Below, piece by piece: positions 61,811 to 64,000 of a stretch of 64,000 bases of DNA. The stretch's first letter is position 1. Each line of letters opens with the position of its first letter. The notes below the pieces were generated by a model. It worked only from the letters and a program-made list of their open reading frames with translations, was not told where the DNA came from and did no database searches. A program made the translations under genes and the position numbers. Source of the DNA: Melioribacteraceae bacterium (GTDB taxonomy: Bacteria; Bacteroidota; Ignavibacteria; Ignavibacteriales; Melioribacteraceae); assembly GCA_026417375.1 (NCBI GenBank), contig JAOADJ010000001.1, forward strand, positions 1 through 64,000, written 5' to 3'.

Positions 61811-63868
61811 TTATTTCATTAAAATCATCTTTTTTGTTTGAACAAATTCGCCAGCTTGCAATTTATAAATGTACATTCCGCTTGATAAATTGCTTGCGTC
61901 AAATTCTACTTCGTAGTTTCCTGCTTCTTTATATTCATTTACTATTGTTGCAACTTCTTTCCCTATTACATCATATACTTTTATTGTTTGATAACCTGCT
62001 TTGGGAACACTCCAACTAATTTTTGTTTTAGGGTTAAATGGATTTGGGTAGTTTTGATGAAGTGTAAAATTGGTCGGCAATACATTGTTATATTTTTCAA
62101 CTGATGTAATTAACTCGGAAAGTGGTCTTCTCCAAACACCTTCGCCACCATTTGTTCCGGCATATAAATAACCATTAAAAACTGTAAAAGTCTGAACATA
62201 TGGATATGTTAATCCAGTGTTTATGTTACTCCAACTTGTACCATTGTTAGTAGAAAGAAAAACACCATTTGCCCAAATGCTTATAAAAAGATTTGAACCA
62301 ACACTAATAATTGCATAACTATTTGTACTTGTTAAACCAGAGTTTATAGAAGTCCAAGTACTACCATTTATTGGTACAAAATAAATCCCATTATTTGTAG
62401 CCACATAAATATTGGAACCCATAACAGTCATTCCACGTGTAGTAGAATTAGAAGGTAATCCTGAAGAAAATGCCGTCCAACTTGATCCATTGTTTGAAGA
62501 AATAAAAACCGGACCATTAGTTGTGCCAGCAATAAGATTAGAACCACTTGCAAGAAGAGAATAAATATTTGTATTTGTTAATCCACTATTTACTGCAGTC
62601 CAGGTTGCTCCATCATTCGAAGAAATATAAACTCCAAGCGTAGTTCCCGCAAAAATATTTGAACCTATTGTTGCAAGTGAACTTACATACAAACTGGTCA
62701 GACCAGTATTAACGGTTCTCCAGCTTATTCCATTATCTGTAGAACGATACACACCATTACCATACGTTGCAGCAAATAAATTTGAACCAAAAGAAATAAC
62801 CGAAGAGCTAATTATAGTACTCGGTATTCCGGCAAATGGCCTCCAGCCAACTCCATTATTTGTTGAAAGAAATGTACCAGCTGCTGTTGATGCATAGAGA
62901 TTTGAGCCAACTGGGGTGAGCTTTTTAACATCATCGCTTACCAAACCACCAATAATTGGGGTCCAATTATTTCCATTATCTGATGAAATAAAAATTGTAG
63001 AACCTGTTCCAGCAAAAAGGGTTGCGCCGTTAATTCCAAGTGCGGTAATATTTTTTATATGAATTCCATTATTAACTTCTACCCAGTTATTACCATTATT
63101 GGTAGAAAGAAAAACCCCCTTATCAGTTCCGGCAAATAAATTTGTTCCGGAAATAAGAAGGCAATTAACATAATTAGTCGTTAACCCGTTATTTTTTGCA
63201 GTCCAACTTGACCCATTATTAGTTGAATGAAAAACACCCCCGCCCCATGTTGCAGCAAAAAAATTTGAACCAGAAACAACAATATCTTTAATTGATGTAT
63301 TTGTTAACCCCGTACTAATTCCTGTCCAACTTGATCCATTGTTAGTTGAAATAAATATTCCGTTGGTTGTTCCGGCAAAAAGATTTGTTCCGGAAACTGC
63401 TAGACAATTAACATTTTGAACTGTTAATCCATTGTTTACGGCAGACCAATTTGATCCATTGTTGGTTGAAATAAAAACACCGCCAGCAGTTGCAGCAAAT
63501 AAATTATTTGAAATATTTTTTATAGAACGAACATCATTACTAGCTAATCCATTTGGCGTATAACTCCAATTTTTACCATTATCAGATGAACGACAAGGTC
63601 CACTATTTGTAGAGGCAAATAAAAAATTATTAAAAACATGAAGAGATTGAACATTTTTGCTAAATAATAGATTATTAACAGCTTCCCATGTTGAACCATT
63701 ATTTGTAGATAAAAATACTCCTGCACCATATACCCCAGCAAAAATATTTGAACCCGATACAACAAACGAGGACATACTTCCACCGTGGAACGGATTAAGT
63801 TTTGTCCATTGTGCATTTATTGTAACAGTTAAAGATAATGCAAAAATTATTTGAATTAACTTTTTCAT
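61811..63868 (-). CDS. T9SS-exported double-propeller repeat protein
   Basis: 685 residues with a signal peptide (about 1-19). Fourteen repeats of about 42 residues run from about 30 to 600, each like NLFAGT.GVFLSTNNGSSWT followed by GLT...V..L. These are the short BNR/Ycf48-like blades; fourteen fits two seven-bladed propellers. The end (about 600-685) is a T9SS sorting domain (NYPNPFNPKTK to TKKMILMK). It is probably a surface or secreted binding protein; no catalytic acid or Asp-box residues indicate an enzyme. The repeats are not identical at the DNA level, so they have diverged. Bases 63869-64000 upstream hold only AT-rich sequence with no feature I can support. Confidence 0.92.
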   Translation of the reverse strand: MKKLIQIIFALSLTVTINAQWTKLNPFHGGSMSSFVVSGSNIFAGVYGAGVFLSTNNGSTWEAVNNLLFSKNVQSLHVFNNFLFASTNSGPCRSSDNGKNWSYTPNGLASNDVRSIKNISNNLFAATAGGVFISTNNGSNWSAVNNGLTVQNVNCLAVSGTNLFAGTTNGIFISTNNGSSWTGISTGLTNTSIKDIVVSGSNFFAATWGGGVFHSTNNGSSWTAKNNGLTTNYVNCLLISGTNLFAGTDKGVFLSTNNGNNWVEVNNGIHIKNITALGINGATLFAGTGSTIFISSDNGNNWTPIIGGLVSDDVKKLTPVGSNLYASTAAGTFLSTNNGVGWRPFAGIPSTIISSSVISFGSNLFAATYGNGVYRSTDNGISWRTVNTGLTSLYVSSLATIGSNIFAGTTLGVYISSNDGATWTAVNSGLTNTNIYSLLASGSNLIAGTTNGPVFISSNNGSSWTAFSSGLPSNSTTRGMTVMGSNIYVATNNGIYFVPINGSTWTSINSGLTSTNSYAIISVGSNLFISIWANGVFLSTNNGTSWSNINTGLTYPYVQTFTVFNGYLYAGTNGGEGVWRRPLSELITSVEKYNNVLPTNFTLHQNYPNPFNPKTKISWSVPKAGYQTIKVYDVIGKEVATIVNEYKEAGNYEVEFDASNLSSGMYIYKLQAGEFVQTKKMILMK

Positions 63869-64000
63869 AATTCATTCTCTTTTCTAGATATTTTTAAAAT
63901 TTTATTTATTATGAAAAGATTAATTCACTTTTATATTAATACTTTTCACAATTTCAGAAACCATATAATATTTTTTATTTGCTGCAGTTACTGAATTATA

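Noticed and set aside
62100..63800. Regularly spaced similar sequences, considered as a CRISPR-like or satellite repeat array
   Set aside because: They are degenerate copies of a coding repeat (about 126 bases, 42 residues) inside one open reading frame with a signal peptide and a T9SS tail.

Overview
The window is a strongly AT-rich piece of bacterial chromosome with no tRNA, rRNA, phage, insertion sequence or CRISPR array that I can see. Several things point to the FCB group and most likely to the Ignavibacteria. Three very large secreted proteins end in the type IX secretion (T9SS) type A sorting domain beginning NYPNPFNP, and many proteins have short hydrophobic signal peptides ending in SQ or AQ. 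The IspG is the long three-domain type, and there is an ExbB-ExbD-ExbD-TonB cluster. Ribosome binding sites are often weak, and genes are frequently coupled through ATGA or TAATG overlaps. The lineage call is inference from gene content, not from a marker gene.

Layout. 1-5.4 kb: a 1738-residue surface protein with an N-terminal thioester (TQXA-type) domain, SdrD-B-like and DUF11-like repeats, a choice-of-anchor A region, a predicted seven-bladed propeller and a T9SS tail. 5.4-10.1 kb: an operon (reading leftward) of ispG, a small secreted protein, a methyltransferase and rlmD. 10.1-14.1 kb: a DJ-1/PfpI protein, dnaG and an overlapping GH13 protein. 14.1-15.1 kb: an S9-type hydrolase. 15.3-21.8 kb: a threonine operon (aspartokinase-homoserine dehydrogenase fusion, asd, thrB, thrC) followed by an alpha/beta hydrolase. 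21.9-23.3 kb: a glycoamylase-like/GH144-like enzyme. 23.3-29.0 kb (leftward): exbB, two exbD, tonB, a small membrane protein, a PstS-like lipoprotein and a TPR protein ending in a terminator, then ppa and a TAATG-coupled 35-residue membrane protein. 29.2-32.3 kb: a histidine kinase and NtrC-type regulator pair just upstream of the Ton operon, with a paired dyad site in between. 32.4-36.2 kb: a GH2 enzyme, an M1 peptidase and a half-size TauE. 36.3-38.3 kb: grx-groES leftward, and rightward an atypical thioredoxin with an atypical thioredoxin reductase. 38.3-42.1 kb: a PfkB kinase, a PEGA lipoprotein, an unknown lipoprotein plus two membrane proteins, and DUF2203. 42.1-47.3 kb: MarR, DUF1015, a TPR histidine kinase and serC. 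47.3-52.5 kb: an H-type lectin protein, a small membrane protein, an ATP-cone/uridine-kinase-like protein, a fungal-type cytosine deaminase, a GH92 mannosidase and a small lipoprotein. 52.5-56.4 kb: alr, a reductase/epimerase, DUF6174, a YgjV-GNAT protein and an RluA-type synthase. 56.6-63.9 kb: an outer-membrane barrel, a GH3 protein with a T9SS tail, a sugar isomerase-like protein and a 14-repeat propeller protein with a T9SS tail.

Taken together, this is a mostly ordinary chromosomal region of an organism that degrades polysaccharides and glycoproteins (GH2, GH3, GH13, GH92, GH144-like, M1 and S9 enzymes). Imports are probably driven by the Ton system, and large proteins are displayed through T9SS. 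No gene-free stretch exceeds about 210 bases. I do not see a clear new defence or mobile system. The signals most worth following are the thioester adhesin exported by T9SS, the unusual thioredoxin/reductase pair, and the paired dyad between the two-component genes and the Ton operon.
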